Part shown: positions 18,006 through 26,344 of the stretch, piece by piece
How the letters are laid out: every line of letters begins with the position of its first letter
Position numbering within the stretch: position 1 is the stretch's first letter
Source: Paracoccaceae bacterium
Lineage (GTDB): Bacteria; Pseudomonadota; Alphaproteobacteria; Rhodobacterales; Rhodobacteraceae
Direction of reading: 5' to 3'
DNA: 64,000 bases
Assembly: GCA_012103375.1 (NCBI GenBank)
Contig: WLWX01000001.1
Coordinates: forward strand, 2,336,492-2,400,491
Made by a program: the position numbers and the translations under genes
The notes under the pieces: generated by a model
The model's input: the letters and a program-made list of their open reading frames with translations, nothing else
What the model was told of the DNA's origin: nothing
Database searches by the model: none

Positions 18006-18956
18006 TCAATTGCTGAGCCAGCCTAGCACCTTGTCTTCGTTGCTCGCCACCCACGCTTCGGCATAGGCAAGCGGTTCTTGTTCGTCGATGACAAGTGCGA
18101 AGGTCATCGCCGATATCTCATCAGCGGTCAGCGCCATGTTGGCCAGCATCGCCGCAACCTCGGGGTGCGTGGTTTCAAGCTCTTTGGCGAAATGCACGTG
18201 GAGGTAGGCACTGTCCCAGGCCACGGCTGCGTCCGACTTGGCAAGCCAATCCGGATCGTCCGTCGGCTGAATGACCGTCCATTTTGCCGGGTCATGGGCC
18301 GGTTCTTCAAGGATCACGACATCATGCAGCGCGAAAAGATAGTGCGGCGCATAGCAGAAACCGACCCATGGGTCGCCTGCTTCGATGGCATTGGCAAGGC
18401 TGGCATAGGCCACAGTCTCGTCAATTTCGGTCAGATCAAGTGTCGCGTCGTATCCGTATGATTTTGCGCGAATCTTCTCGACATTTGTCGAAGCCCAACC
18501 TGGCGCACCGATCCAGACCTCACCGCGGCCATCGCCGTTTGAGTCAAACAGATTGGCGATGTCAGGGTTCGTCAGATCATCAATCGAGACGATGCCGTTT
18601 GCGTCGGCAGAAGCCTTGTCGACACACATGCCCTGAAAGGCCTCGGCGCCGTTCGTGTTTATGACAACGGTGCCTTTGTCTTTCACGAACGTGTCGTGCA
18701 GGTTTTGCTGGTTCGGCAGCCAGACTTCGGGATGAACATGCATCGCGCCCGAATCCATCGCCTCGAATACGATTGGGTTCGAACCGTTCTGAAGTTCGAC
18801 CTCAAGGCCAAGGTTCTGTTCGATTGCCACCTTCATGATATGTGCGGTCGCATTGACGGACGGCCAGTTCGGAACGCCGATTACAACATCGGCGGCCATT
18901 ACTGGTCCGGCCATCAACATTGCCGACCCAGCGGCAATAGATGTGATTTTTCCCAT
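18006..18956 (-). CDS. Betaine/amine ABC transporter substrate-binding protein (ProX/OpuAC type)
   Basis: 316 residues. A signal peptide (AAGSAMLMAGPVMA|AD) leads into an OpuAC fold. VPNWPSVNATAHIM and the tryptophan-rich segments (VHPEVWLPNQQ, IGAPGWASTN, GDPWVGFC) are consistent with the aromatic cage that binds quaternary ammonium groups. Several of these stretches resemble TMAO-binding TmoX of roseobacters, so TMAO as well as betaine or choline must be considered. First gene of the transport operon; the start is preceded by AAGGAGAG. Confidence 0.9.
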   Translation of the reverse strand: MGKITSIAAGSAMLMAGPVMAADVVIGVPNWPSVNATAHIMKVAIEQNLGLEVELQNGSNPIVFEAMDSGAMHVHPEVWLPNQQNLHDTFVKDKGTVVINTNGAEAFQGMCVDKASADANGIVSIDDLTNPDIANLFDSNGDGRGEVWIGAPGWASTNVEKIRAKSYGYDATLDLTEIDETVAYASLANAIEAGDPWVGFCYAPHYLFALHDVVILEEPAHDPAKWTVIQPTDDPDWLAKSDAAVAWDSAYLHVHFAKELETTHPEVAAMLANMALTADEISAMTFALVIDEQEPLAYAEAWVASNEDKVLGWLSN

Positions 18957-19004
18957 TTCTCTCTCCTTGTTGACTTACAAAGGCAATTCCTTGCCCGTTC
19001 TTGA

Positions 19005-19895
19005 TTCTATTTTGGACGATGTTTTCGCACCGTTCATCCTTCGAGGCAAAGGCTGCAGCTTCTCGAAGAACATCTGGGCGTCGAGCTGTTCAACCATTCC
19101 CGTCGACCGATGGTCCTGACACCGAAGGGGCGGGTGTTCTTGCGCAACATCGACGACGCGCTGCTTTCCATTCGAAAGGCAAAAGCCGAAGCCTCGGCCG
19201 GGAATATCTCAGAGGCGAGTTATCTTCGGTTGGGCACGATTGAGGATTTCGACAGCGATATCACGCCCGAGCTGGCAGTTTTCCTGTCGGAAGCCATGCC
19301 GTCCTGCGAATTCCTATACTTGACCGATTCCAGTCATACGGTCCTGGAGATGCTCCGCAATCGCCAATTGGATCTGGGCATTACGGCCGCGCCGGAAGGC
19401 AGGCTTGGCGATCTTCAGGACCGCCCTTTGCTGCTTGACCCTTTCGTGGTCGTGTTGCCCCGCCTCAGCGAATTGTCACTGTCTGATGTTGTCGGGAACC
19501 GAACAAAACTGCCGTTCTTACACTTTTCCAGCAACCTGATGATTGCGCGCCAGATCGAATCCCAATTGCGCCGCATCGGGATCAAATCGACCCGCACTTT
19601 CGAATGCAGCAACAATCAGACGCTGATGGCGATGGTTTCGGCGGGCGCGGACTGGACGATCACGACGCCGCTGCTGTTTTCGCGTGCCAAGCGTTTCCAG
19701 CCCAAGCTGAAGATGCACCCGTTTCCGGGCAAGAGTTTTGCCCGCACGCTGGCCATTGTTGCAACGCCCGATTGTTCGCGCTCAGTGATCGAACTGGTCG
19801 ACACCAGAGTTCGCAGCCTGATCCACGAACACGCGATCGTACCCATAGGTCAAAATCATCCCTGGCTTGCGGACAGTTTCAAACTGCTTGCCTGA
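19005..19895 (+). pseudogene. LysR-type regulator lacking its DNA-binding head
   Basis: From about 19065 the frame reads EEHLGVELF, LTPKGRVFLRN, then a complete ligand-binding domain of about 260 residues. LysR proteins begin with a ~60-residue winged helix-turn-helix, but here the frame is closed by TGA at 19002 and no helix-turn-helix can be read in any frame in the 50 bases between the proX-like start and that point. The first ATG inside the frame is at 19110. A 5' deletion has therefore removed the operator-reading part. It may once have controlled the adjacent divergent ABC operon. It is convergent with the MttB-family gene. Confidence 0.75.
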
Positions 19896-19910
19896 GTTTG
19901 CTCCGCTGGT

Positions 19911-21434
19911 TCAGATGATATTGAAACGCCTGCGGATTTCCTTGTCCTGTGCATCCGACAGATAGTTGGGTTGATGGTCGCGCAGGATTGCCTGGGCACT
20001 CTGCCGGGCGCGGCTCCAGGAATCCTGCGCTCCCTTTTCGGCCCAGGTCCGAGGTTCATCTCGGTCAGCAAGCGATGGATAGAAATAATCCCGCTCCATC
20101 GCGGCAAAAGTATGCTCGGACCCCAGAAAATGGCCCGCGCCCAAAACACTGTCGCGAATGGCGTCAAATGCCAGATTGTCTTGGGTCACCTCGATACCGC
20201 GTAAGGCGCGATAGGTGTTCGAATGCATTTCGTCATCCAGAATGAACGCCTCAAAGCTGACGCCCAGCAGCGACGCCGTCATGCCCGAGCTTTCGTAGAT
20301 CAGATTGCCACCGGCAAGCGCGGCAGCCATCGATGTCAGGCCTTTCTCCATCCCGTATTGCGCATCAATCGCCTTGGCATCCGTCATCGAGCACGCAACC
20401 CCGGACGGCAGACCCAACCAGTTTGAAAGCTGGGCAGAAGCGGCATTCAACACGGCGGTTTCGCCGCTGCCGCCGGAAAAGGCCCCGGTTCGCAAATCGA
20501 TCACCAGCGGCCAGTTCGAAAACACCATCGGAAACCCTGGTTGAATGGCGTGGACCATGACCAGACTGGCCAGAGTTTCGGCAAGCGATTGCGCCAAAAA
20601 TCCCGCCAGTGTTGCAGGCGCGGTTGCTCCAGCCTGTGCAGCCGTGATGCAGGACATCGGGATGTTGTGGCGGATGCACTCGTATACAACCGCGACCGCG
20701 TTGTCGCCGAACCGCATAGGAGAGATCACCGGGCTGATATGTGCCTTCATGAAAGGCCGCTTTGAAAACGCCCCCGGTCCGCCTGCTGCGATGTCCAACA
20801 TCTCGACAATGGGCGTCACATGTTCCGCCAGTGTGAAGGACGTTGCGGTCGGTTTGGTGGTATTCTTCAAAAGCGCATAGGCGGTGTTCACATCCAGATC
20901 GAAACTGTCAGCGACATCCGTCGCCACGCAGCAGCGGGTGAACCAGCTGATATTGGCAAGCGTATCTTGCAGCCTGGTAAAGTCATGCAAGTCGGCCAGG
21001 GTAGACGGGCGATATGCGCCACTTTCGATATCAAGCGTCTGCACCGCAGCGCCGCCGGTGCCAAAATGAACGGTGTTGCCACCAACCTCGATTGACCGGT
21101 TCGGGTCGCGCCCGTGCAACACAAAGGTCTTGGCCGCCTGATCCACCGCGTTTTGAACCAGAACCGGCGGAAACAGAACTCGACCGGACCCATTGTCGAT
21201 TGCGCCCGCGGCCAGCAGGTCAGTATGCAGGCGGGACGGGACTTCGCCCATGCCCAACTGCTCAAGAAGGTCCAGCGCCGTGTCGTGGATGCGGCGCAAG
21301 TCGGACTCGGACAAGGGCTTATAGCTGCCGCCAATCTGGCCAGGGGGGCAGGGATCAACCTCGGGTCTTGCAGCACGTTTCGCAAGCTTTCCCCGTCGGC
21401 CTGTTCGCTTTCCGCGCTGCATTGATGTGCTCAC
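19911..21434 (-). CDS. MttB-family (trimethylamine methyltransferase-like) corrinoid methyltransferase, non-pyrrolysine
   Basis: 507 residues, full length for the MttB superfamily. It has the family's glycine-rich barrel motifs (HFGTGGAAVQTLD, GGNLIYESSGM). No in-frame TAG occurs, so this is a member lacking pyrrolysine, like the glycine-betaine, proline-betaine and carnitine demethylases. These move a methyl group from a quaternary amine to a corrinoid protein; no corrinoid protein gene is in the window. It diverges from the dimethylglycine-dehydrogenase-like gene across 173 bp. Confidence 0.85.
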   Translation of the reverse strand: MSTSMQRGKRTGRRGKLAKRAARPEVDPCPPGQIGGSYKPLSESDLRRIHDTALDLLEQLGMGEVPSRLHTDLLAAGAIDNGSGRVLFPPVLVQNAVDQAAKTFVLHGRDPNRSIEVGGNTVHFGTGGAAVQTLDIESGAYRPSTLADLHDFTRLQDTLANISWFTRCCVATDVADSFDLDVNTAYALLKNTTKPTATSFTLAEHVTPIVEMLDIAAGGPGAFSKRPFMKAHISPVISPMRFGDNAVAVVYECIRHNIPMSCITAAQAGATAPATLAGFLAQSLAETLASLVMVHAIQPGFPMVFSNWPLVIDLRTGAFSGGSGETAVLNAASAQLSNWLGLPSGVACSMTDAKAIDAQYGMEKGLTSMAAALAGGNLIYESSGMTASLLGVSFEAFILDDEMHSNTYRALRGIEVTQDNLAFDAIRDSVLGAGHFLGSEHTFAAMERDYFYPSLADRDEPRTWAEKGAQDSWSRARQSAQAILRDHQPNYLSDAQDKEIRRRFNII

Positions 21435-21607
21435 CTGCTCGCTGCCTTTGTATTGATCCGGTCAGGAAGGGCTGATCGCAACGGATGCATCGTTATTATC
21501 AATTAATCGATTATAGATTTCGATACATTGAGAAATACAAAGAACCGTTTGCGAAAGCTGGCCGGTTTGACCCTTGATGCGCCCAAATCCCTTCCGAGGT
21601 GTCGTGA

Positions 21608-24038
21608 ATGAAATCCAGAACCAAAGTCGCTGTGATCGGGGGCGGGATCGCCGGATGTTCGACGTTGTACCATCTTGTTGAAGAGGGTTGGACCGACGTG
21701 GTTCTGATCGAACGGGACGAGTTGACCAGTGGTACGACATGGCACTCGGCCGCGCAGGTGACAAATTTTGGAATGAACCAGACGATGGTCGGGCTGAAGA
21801 CCAATTCCATCAATCTTTACAAGAAGCTGCGCGATGATCCCGAGTATCCCGTCGGCTATCACCATGGCGACGGCGGTATTCGTCTGGCGAACACCGAAGC
21901 GCAGATGCAGGGCTATCGCCACTTTGCTTCTATGGCGCGCGGCATGGGGGTGACGTTCGAGGTGATCGACGCCGAAGAATGCGCGCGCCGTCACCCGCTG
22001 ATTTCGACAGAAAACCTGCTGGGCGGGCTTTGGGACGGCGAGGATGGTGACATTGACCCGGCGCAACTGTGCCAGGCGCTGGCCTTTCATGCGCGAAAGG
22101 CTGGTGCCGAGGTATACCGCCATACAGCCGTCACCGGACTGACCCAGCACAAGGATGATACCTGGACGGTCGAGACCGACAAGGGCAACATCGACGCCGA
22201 TATCGTGGTGAACGCCGGTGGCTACCGGGTGAATGAGGTTGGTGCGATGATGGGCGTGCAGCATCCCGTCGCCTCGATGGAGCATCAGTATTTCGTCACC
22301 GAGGATATCCCCGCAATTGCCGAGGCGGGGCACCGGATGCCGCTGCTGCGCTGCCCGATCAGCGATTATTACTCGCGCCAGGAAAAGGACGGCCTGCTGG
22401 TCGGTTTCTATGAACAGGGTTGCAAGACCTGGGGGCTGGACGGGATCAGCCCAAGCTTTGCCAACGATCTTTGCCCCGACGATCTGGAACGTGTGATGGA
22501 TGTGCTGGAAGGCGCGTTTGAACGGATGCCTGTATTGGCCGACGTGGGCATCAAGCGGATCGTCAACGGGCCGATCACCTATACGATTGACGGCGCGCCA
22601 CTGGTTGGGCCGATCCCGGGCAAGCGGAATGCGTTTTGTATCATAGGTCTGCGCGCTGGCATCGGCGAAGGTGGCGGCCACGGTTGGCTGTTGGCGCAGC
22701 AGATCGTTCATGGCGAGGCATGCTATGACAGCTGGGTGATTGATCCGCGCCGCTTCACGGGCCACGCCAATGTGGAATTGACGGCGCTGAAGGCCATCGA
22801 GGATTATCAGAACGAATTCCGCTTCCATTTCCCGCACGAACACCGCCCCGCAGCGCGCCCGGCGAAGACCACGCCTCTGACGCCGGTACTGGCTGCCGAG
22901 GGGGCCGAGCTCACGGTCGTCAACGGGTGGGAGCGGATGGAATACCTCAAGCCCGCGCCCGACTTTCATCCGACGCACAGCTTCATGTTTGACGAGGCTT
23001 TCGATGTCGTCGCGACCGAGGTCCGAAACGTTCAGAACAATGTCGGCCTTTGCGAAGTCAACGGTTTCAACCGGTTCGAGATTACCGGAGCAGACCGTCA
23101 CAGTTTCCTCGACCGGATGTTCTGCGGTGCTGTCACCAAGCGCGACGGACGGGTCGGGCTATCTTCTGAACCATCAGGGCATGGTCAAGGGCGAAGCGAC
23201 GGTGGCAAATCTGCCCGCGTCGGATCGCGGGCCTCAGCGGGTCTGGTACGGCTCGGCGGCGGCGGCGGAATACCACGACATGGATTGGCTGAACGCCCAC
23301 CTGAAGGCCGATGAAGACGTGCAAATCCGCAGCCTGACCAACGACCAGACCATTCTGGTTCTGGCCGGACCCAAGGCCCGCGACGTGCTGTCGGCCTGCG
23401 CGCGCGGCGACTGGTCGAAAGAGGCTTTCCCATGGCTTTCGGTGCGCGAATGTATCGTCGGATTCGCACCCGCCACGGTGCTGGGCATCAGTTTCTCGGG
23501 CGAATTGGCCTATGAGATCCACGTTCCCAATGCCTCGCTCTATGCTGTCTATCTGGCGCTGCGTGCGGCGGGCCAGGCCCATGGCTTACAGCTGTTCGGC
23601 GCGCGCGCGGTGGAGTCGATGCGGATGGAAATGGGGTTCCTGCACTGGAAGGCCGATATCCTGACCGAGTTCGATCCGCTTGAAACTGGATTGGACCGGT
23701 TCGTGAAGCCCGAAAAACCCGACTTCATCGGCAAGGCGGCCCTGATGGGTCGGATATCGGAAGGGCTGCGGAAGAAACTGGTGACGCTCAAACTGGAATG
23801 CACCCACGCGCCTGCCCACGGCGGCGCTTCGGTGATGCAGGGTGACGCGGTGGTCGGCACCGTCACATCAGGCGACTGGGGCCACCGCACCGGCTTGAAC
23901 CTGGCCTATGCCTTCGTCGATCCGGCGCTGTCGGATGCCGGTACGGCCCTGCACGTCGATCTCTGCGGTGATCTTGTACCCGTCGAGGTCATTGTCCCGG
24001 CACCCTATGATCCAATGCTTCAGAACATGCGGTCTTGA
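21608..24038 (+). pseudogene. Dimethylglycine/sarcosine dehydrogenase-like flavoprotein, frameshifted
   Basis: The first frame (21608 to about 23160) has the FAD-binding GGGIAGCSTLYH and the FAO_M region. At KRDGRVGL the sequence shifts frame, and YLLNHQGMVKGEATV continues in another frame with the folate-binding GCV_T domain to 24038. Together they give about 810 residues, the normal length of the DMGDH family, which oxidatively demethylates N-methyl amines and gives the carbon to tetrahydrofolate. The join at about 23155-23163 could be a 5-base loss between two ggct repeats or a sequencing error. No other lesion is seen, so decay is recent if real. Confidence 0.8.
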
Positions 24039-24214
24039 AATAGGCGGCATCTGCGCAAGACGCACATCTGGACCGGTTCTATCGCCGCGTGGCAACGCGG
24101 CTGACCAGGTACGTGCGGCTACTACCAGCGGCGCGTGCGCATGAACTACCTGTTCAAACAACCAATGTGCCCGCTGTTTTGCGATGCTTTGACGACTGCC
24201 TTCGCCAACTAAAT

Positions 24215-24243
24215 TTGACAGATTAGGACAAGCGTCCTATTTT
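24215..24243 (+). promoter_or_regulatory. Promoter with embedded palindromic operator for tetR-yciI-tag
   Basis: TTGACA (24215-24220) and TATTTT (24238-24243) are 17 bp apart, a good sigma-70 promoter. The spacer holds the perfect palindrome TAGGAC-AAGC-GTCCTA (24224-24239), which overlaps the -10. A repressor bound there would block polymerase. The TetR-type protein encoded 30 bp downstream is the obvious candidate, acting on its own operon. Confidence 0.7.
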
Positions 24244-24272
24244 TGGCTTTGGCAACTGTCCGGAGGCCCCCT

Positions 24273-24854
24273 GTGTCACAATCAGCGACCCGCGAACGCA
24301 TCGAAGAAAAGGCCGATGCGTTGTTCTATGAGGCTGGATTCGAGGCGACATCCTTTGCAGATATTGCTGATGCTGTTGGCATCTCTCGCGGCAACTTCTA
24401 CCACCATTTCAAATCCAAGGACGACATTCTTGACGCCGTGATCAACCGACGTTTGACTGCGACCCGGCGCATGCTTGCGACCTGGGAAGTCGATGCTACG
24501 CCCAAAGATCGCATCCTGTCCTTCATCCGCATCCTTATCACCAACCGGACCAGGATAATGGCCTTCGGGTGCCCGGTGGGGACGCTCACGACGGAAATGG
24601 CGAAGCTGGATCATGCCGCACAAGACCGCGCCGCAGAGGTTTTCGGGCTATTTCGTGATTGGCTTGCCCAGCAGTTCAGGGCGCTTGGGCGTTGCGACGA
24701 TGCCGAACCTCTGGCGCTGCATCTTCTGGGGCGCTCGCAAGGCATCGCAGTGATGGCCTCGGCGCTCAAGGATGAAACGTTTTTGAGGTCGGAAGTTGCT
24801 GAATTGGAAGCATGGCTCGACCGGCTTTGCAACCAATCGCCAGTGAAGGGATAG
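24273..24854 (+). CDS. TetR-family transcriptional repressor
   Basis: 193 residues from the GTG at 24273, chosen because GGAGGC lies 6-8 bases upstream; a TTG at 24243 in the same frame would overlap the -10 box. The N-terminal helix-turn-helix is clear (FADIADAVGISRGNFYHHFKSKD). The C-terminal domain contains FGCPVGTLTTEM, a cysteine-containing segment also found in NemR-like electrophile-sensing repressors. The palindrome in its promoter is consistent with autoregulation. First gene of tetR-yciI-tag. Confidence 0.88.
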   Translation: MSQSATRERIEEKADALFYEAGFEATSFADIADAVGISRGNFYHHFKSKDDILDAVINRRLTATRRMLATWEVDATPKDRILSFIRILITNRTRIMAFGCPVGTLTTEMAKLDHAAQDRAAEVFGLFRDWLAQQFRALGRCDDAEPLALHLLGRSQGIAVMASALKDETFLRSEVAELEAWLDRLCNQSPVKG

Positions 24855-24859
24855 GGACC

Positions 24860-25147
24860 GTGTTCATCGTCTATCTCAGGTTTTCGGCCAACAAGTCCGC
24901 TGCCTCCGATCTGATGGCCGCGCATAACGAATGGATCGCGCAGGGTTTCAGCGATGGCATCTTTCAATGCGTGGGTTCGCTGAAACCCGAAGGTGGCGGG
25001 GCGATCCTAGCCATCGGAGAAAGCCGCGAGGAGATCATGAGCCGGGTCAACCTGGACCCATTCGTGGAACACGATGTCGTGGTCGCGGAAGTTACCGAAG
25101 TTGAGGTTAAGCGAACTGCGCCTGCGCTTGACGTATTGAAATCCTGA
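24860..25147 (+). CDS. YciI-like protein
   Basis: 95 residues from the GTG at 24860, five bases after the tetR stop. The start FIVYLRFSANKSAASDLMAAH and the ending with a histidine/aspartate pair (DPFVEHDVV) match the YCII domain, a small ferredoxin-like fold with a His-Asp dyad found alone or as an enzyme subunit. No reaction is assigned to most members. Co-transcribed with tetR, so probably derepressed by its ligand. Confidence 0.8.
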   Translation: MFIVYLRFSANKSAASDLMAAHNEWIAQGFSDGIFQCVGSLKPEGGGAILAIGESREEIMSRVNLDPFVEHDVVVAEVTEVEVKRTAPALDVLKS

Positions 25148-25150
25148 GCG

Positions 25151-25984
25151 ATGGAAAAACTCTTCACCGGACCCGATGGTAAGCCCCGCTGCCTGTGGTC
25201 TGGCGCCGCGCCAGAATTCCTCGACTATCACGACAAGGAATGGGGCAATCCGGTTGTCGACGATATCCGCCTGTTCGAGAAGCTGTGCCTTGAAAGCTTT
25301 CAATCCGGGTTGAGTTGGCGCACGATTCTGGCCAAGCGGGAAAATTTCAGAAACGCGTTCTACGGGTTCGACTATACCAAGATCGCCGAATTCGGTGACG
25401 CGGACCGCGCGCGGCCGATTGTGTTGAAAAACTCCGTTTTAGGGCCTGAACGATGATTTTTCTTTCCATGCAGCCCGATCCTAAATTTTTGGCGCGGGGG
25501 TCGGCCCAAATCGCCTACATGCGCTCACGCGCAGCCATGCGCTGTCTCGTGGTCAAAGCTTTCCGACTATTTCGCTTCATAGGTTTTCGCAAGAAATCCG
25601 CGACGCTCTGATTTCGGAGTTTTTCAACACAATCGGCTGATGGCGGACACCGGGATCGTCCGAAACAAAGCCAAGATCGAGGCCACGATCAACAACGCGC
25701 AACGCATGGTGGAATTGGTCGAGGCTGAAGGGTCGCTCGCCAATTTTGTCTGGAGCTTTGAGCCGACACCCGACGCGCTGGCCGAGCCGCAGACGGTCTC
25801 CACTTCGAACGCGTCGCTGGCGCTTTCGAAAGAGTTGAAGAAACGCGGTTGGAAATTCCTTGGGCCGACAACGGTATTTGCCTTCATGCAGGCGATGGGC
25901 CTGATCAATGACCATGCCAATGGGTGTACCGTCAGAGAAAGCGTCGAGCGGGCGAGGTCAGGGTTCGCGCGACCGGGCCGTTAG
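25151..25984 (+). pseudogene. tag: DNA-3-methyladenine glycosylase I, split by a MITE
   Basis: The first part (25151 to about 25416) reads RCLWSGAAPEFLDYHDKEWG and ends at GDADRAR. After the 218-bp insert the frame resumes LMADTGIVRNKAKIEATI and ends with NDHANGC and a stop at 25984. The zinc ligands of Tag (Cys and His near the start, His and Cys near the end) are all present, so the gene was functional before insertion. Tag excises 3-methyladenine from alkylated DNA. The first frame runs 40 bases into the MITE and then stops, leaving no catalytic unit. Confidence 0.93.
25417..25634 (-). mobile_element. 218-bp MITE, copy 2 (inside tag)
   Basis: Same 218-bp element as at 826-1043 but in reverse orientation, again bounded by the 20-bp inverted repeats. 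The flanking tetranucleotides are GGCC on the left and GGCT on the right, an imperfect 4-bp target duplication. Removing the element plus one duplication restores the tag reading frame. Confidence 0.92.
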
Positions 25985-26080
25985 CAACTACAAAGCTGGC
26001 CTTCGCGCAGCCGCAGCGAATGGCAACCCGCCCGTTTTTGTGGCGCCCGAGCACGCCACAGCCGATAACTGCTTTGGGGA

Positions 26081-26298
26081 GATTGTGTTGAAAAACTCCG
26101 AAATCAGAGCGTCGCGGATTTCTTGCGAAAACCTATGAAGCGAAATAGTCGGAAAGCTTTGACCACGAGACAGCGCATGGCTGCGCGTGAGCGCATGTAG
26201 GCGATTTGGGCCGACCCCCGCGCCAAAAATTTAGGATCGGGCTGCATGGAAAGAAAAATCATCGTTCAGGCCCTAAAACGGAGTTTTTCAACACAATC
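26081..26298 (+). mobile_element. 218-bp MITE, copy 3
   Basis: Third copy, in the same orientation as copy 1, with a perfect 4-bp duplication GGGA (26077-26080 and 26299-26302). It is 446 bp from copy 2 and faces it, so the 3' half of tag and about 95 non-coding bases lie between two inverted copies. No transposase is encoded. Confidence 0.92.
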
Positions 26299-26344
26299 GG
26301 GACATCCCGACTTTTGCGCGTGCGTCTGGTTCAGACGTCCCTCA

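Noticed and set aside
19911-21434. Pyrrolysine-containing TMA methyltransferase
   Set aside because: No in-frame TAG is present, so this is a non-pyrrolysine family member; trimethylamine as substrate is not supported.
21503-23101. 532-codon minus-strand frame opposite the DMGDH-like gene
   Set aside because: Shadow frame; composition is low in conserved motifs and the plus strand encodes a well-known flavoprotein.
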